Source: Planctomycetota bacterium (GTDB taxonomy: Bacteria; Planctomycetota; B15-G4; SIAN01). From it: a stretch of 64,000 nucleotides of DNA. Shown piece after piece: positions 62,352-64,000 of the stretch. The DNA lies in contig JANQQL010000042.1 in assembly GCA_028289345.1 (NCBI GenBank), positions 356,893 through 420,892 of the forward strand. Direction: 5' to 3'. A program made the translations under genes and the position numbers. Every line of letters begins with the position of its first letter. Position 1 is the stretch's first letter. The notes beneath the pieces were generated by a model. It did not search any database. It had not been told where the DNA came from and saw only the letters and a list, made by a program, of their open reading frames with translations.

Positions 62352-63737
62352 ATGAACCCTCTTCTTTTCCGGCTTTCTTGGGTTGTCCTCGCACTCCTCA
62401 CCGCTTGTGGGAAGGAGTCGTCCGCCGATCCTCGCGCGAAACACCTCGTCTTGCTGACCGTGGACACAGTGCGCGCGGACCGGCTCGGTTGCTACGGGGG
62501 ACCCAACCCTGCCAGTCCAACCGTCGATCGCCTTGCCGAGCAGGGAGTCCTGTTCGAACACGCCTACACTCCGCGCGGCTTGACGCTACCGTCGATGGCG
62601 ACGTTTTTCACCTCGAAGTACCCGGAAGAGCATGGCGTCACCGACAACAAGAAACGGCTGCGTCCCGACGAGGTGTTGCTGGCAGAGTTGCTCCGAGAAT
62701 CTGGGTTTCGCAATCGTGCCTATGTTGCGACGCTGATCCTCCGGCCGGAGCGATGCAACATCGAACAGGGGTTTCTTCCGGGGACCTACGCGCTGGTTGC
62801 GGACGAAGTGCAAATGACCCGCGATGCCGTTCGCTTTCTCGACAACAAGTTCGGAAAGACCGAGCGGCGGGAGTTCCTCTGGGTGCACTATCTGGCACCT
62901 CATGCTCCCTACAAACCTCCAAAGTGGCTCCAACACCAGTTCACCGATCCTGCCTATGAAGGTCCCGATGGATCTCGAAAATCCTTGGACGGGATCTATG
63001 TCAATCAAGTCGAGCTCGAAGAGGAGCAGAGACGCCACATCGAAGGGCTGTACGACGAGTCGATTCGGTTCACCGACGATGCCATCGGCCAGATCCTGGA
63101 AGCACTTGACCGGACCGGAGTCCGAGACGAGACCCTGGTGGTGTTCGCTTCGGATCACGGCGAAGACCTCTACAGCCACAACTATTACTACTACCACGGC
63201 AACTCGATCTATCGCTCGTGCACTCAGGTGCCGCTCATCTTCCAGCAAAGCGGTCAGGTGGCGGTCGGACATCGCGTGTCCGAGATGGTTTCGACCCTCG
63301 ACTTCCTTCCCACGGTTTTGGGCTGGCTCGGCATCGAAGACACCGGGACCGGCCGCCGCGGCATCGACCTAGGACCTTGGTTGCGCGGCGAAGAGGCAGA
63401 CGGTCGGCCGCTCATCTTCTCCCAGTGGGACTCGACGATTTTCTCGGCACGCGATCAGAATTGGTCCTACATCTGGAATCCGCAGGATCACACTCCCTCG
63501 GGGCCCCCGGAAGAAGGCGAGTACCCCATCGAGACGGAAGAACTCTACGACCTCAGCAACGACCCCGACGAGCAGTTCAACGTTGCGTCCTCTCATTCGA
63601 AGATCGTGGAGCGCTTGAAGCGGGCGGTGCAACGCTGGCGCTCGGAACTTCAGGTGCGGCGGGGGGAGGATGCGGAGTTGACGGAGGAGCTTTTGCAAGA
63701 TCTTCGGGAGTTGGGGTATTTGGAGGATGGGCCTTAG
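62352..63737 (+). CDS. Sulfatase-like lipoprotein lacking the formylglycine site
   Basis: A 461-residue alkaline-phosphatase-superfamily protein with lipoprotein signal (LLTACGKE). The core elements are VLLTVDTVRADRLGCYG (metal Asp pair), the RGLTLPSMATFFTSKYPEEHGV nucleophile region, LWVHYLAPHAPY, VFASDHGED and the C-terminal ELYDLSNDPDEQ. The usual formylglycine Cys/Ser-x-Pro-x-Arg reads Thr-x-Pro-Ser-Met, so the FGly residue and Arg are missing and Thr may be the nucleophile, as in phosphotransferases. The ATG at 62352 follows a Met-rich cluster; a frame from 62319 is open but unlikely. Confidence 0.82.
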   Translation: MNPLLFRLSWVVLALLTACGKESSADPRAKHLVLLTVDTVRADRLGCYGGPNPASPTVDRLAEQGVLFEHAYTPRGLTLPSMATFFTSKYPEEHGVTDNKKRLRPDEVLLAELLRESGFRNRAYVATLILRPERCNIEQGFLPGTYALVADEVQMTRDAVRFLDNKFGKTERREFLWVHYLAPHAPYKPPKWLQHQFTDPAYEGPDGSRKSLDGIYVNQVELEEEQRRHIEGLYDESIRFTDDAIGQILEALDRTGVRDETLVVFASDHGEDLYSHNYYYYHGNSIYRSCTQVPLIFQQSGQVAVGHRVSEMVSTLDFLPTVLGWLGIEDTGTGRRGIDLGPWLRGEEADGRPLIFSQWDSTIFSARDQNWSYIWNPQDHTPSGPPEEGEYPIETEELYDLSNDPDEQFNVASSHSKIVERLKRAVQRWRSELQVRRGEDAELTEELLQDLRELGYLEDGP

Positions 63738-64000
63738 GGGGCTTCGCCTTTTCCCGGGCCCTGTTTGCTGACGGGGTCCCGTCGGGAGGGGACCGGGTGG
63801 CTCGTGCCGGGGGCTTCGCCCGTTTCCGGAGCCTGTGCCCGGATGGGGATCCTTCGGGGTTGAACGGGATGGTGCGTCGCCGAAGGGGTTGCCATGGGCT
63901 CCGAGGACCCGCTCCGCCCTTTTTTCGTTTTTGACCGGTGGGGCTTCGCTCAAACCTCCGGGGCACCTCCGCGAGTGATTCTGCGTTCGGATTGATTCAG
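63738..64000. other. Non-coding end with degenerate GGGGCTTCG repeats
   Basis: After the sulfatase stop no gene is supported. The motif GGGGCTTCGC occurs three times (near 63738, 63809 and 63940), the first two with similar following 50-60 bases (TTTCCxGxGCCTGT). This looks like a degenerate repeat of a planctomycete intergenic element. Open frames on the minus strand are Pro/Arg-rich shadows. Confidence 0.4.

Overview
This is a 64 kb stretch of GC-rich, tightly packed bacterial chromosome with 53 protein-coding genes and no rRNA, tRNA, IS element, CRISPR array or phage gene that I can recognise. The style points to a Planctomycetota-like bacterium. There are several DUF1573 proteins, an FG-GAP repeat secreted protein with a C-terminal domain I associate with marine planctomycetes, a sulfatase-like protein, a PQQ-propeller protein, an FHA/sigma-54 regulator coupled to a Ser/Thr kinase, many GTG/TTG starts and many genes without a clear Shine-Dalgarno. 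This taxonomic guess is inference; no marker gene was tested.

Layout. 1-2.9 kb: a subtilisin-family protease cut by the left edge and a Bor-like lipoprotein. 3.1-11.9 kb: housekeeping and metabolism (glycogen phosphorylase, a GspE-N-like small protein, an alpha/beta hydrolase, MutY, an orphan EboE, a cupin, MazG, a SirB1-like protein). 11.9-17 kb: a five-gene MacAB-like exporter operon on the minus strand, divergent from a LysM lipoprotein and two DUF1573 proteins (17.1-19.6 kb). 19.6-26.2 kb: a minus-strand block made of an FHA/GAF/sigma-54 activator, a coupled Ser/Thr kinase and a run of zinc-finger membrane and coiled-coil proteins. 26.3-29.7 kb: a tiny membrane protein plus an unknown protein, divergent from a three-gene ABC-2 exporter. 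30-36 kb: secreted proteins (a signal-peptide protein, an animal-type haem peroxidase, the FG-GAP protein, the PQQ propeller). 36-38 kb: a DUF1573 / degenerate rhodanese / MauE operon. 38-43 kb: DUF72, a thioredoxin-like gene with an in-frame UGA, and topA. 43-49 kb: HDOD, a beta-lactamase-like hydrolase, an AEC transporter and Elp3. 49-64 kb: a Trm9-like methyltransferase, a PEP-mutase-like enzyme, an EamA transporter, HrpB, an alpha/beta hydrolase, a methyltransferase, a YfhO-like membrane protein, DinB, a fused MFS/spermidine-synthase-like protein and a sulfatase-like protein.

Most notable signals. (1) At 39274-40188 (-) a secreted thioredoxin-like protein reads straight through a TGA codon that sits exactly where the first cysteine of a CPPC redox motif should be. 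A hairpin with an AGGUG loop starts at the UGA, so this looks like a selenoprotein (UPPC). (2) Elp3 and a Trm9-like methyltransferase lie head to head 27 bp apart, which suggests a bacterial route to mcm5U-type wobble uridine. (3) Three consecutive genes (kinase, B-box protein, zinc-ribbon protein) share the same C-terminal membrane module and sit beside an FHA/sigma-54 activator, which looks like a coherent signalling cluster not known to me. (4) The MacAB-like operon carries a second, shrunken ABC ATPase without the LSGGQ signature. (5) At least four divergent gene pairs have spacers of 7-33 bp.
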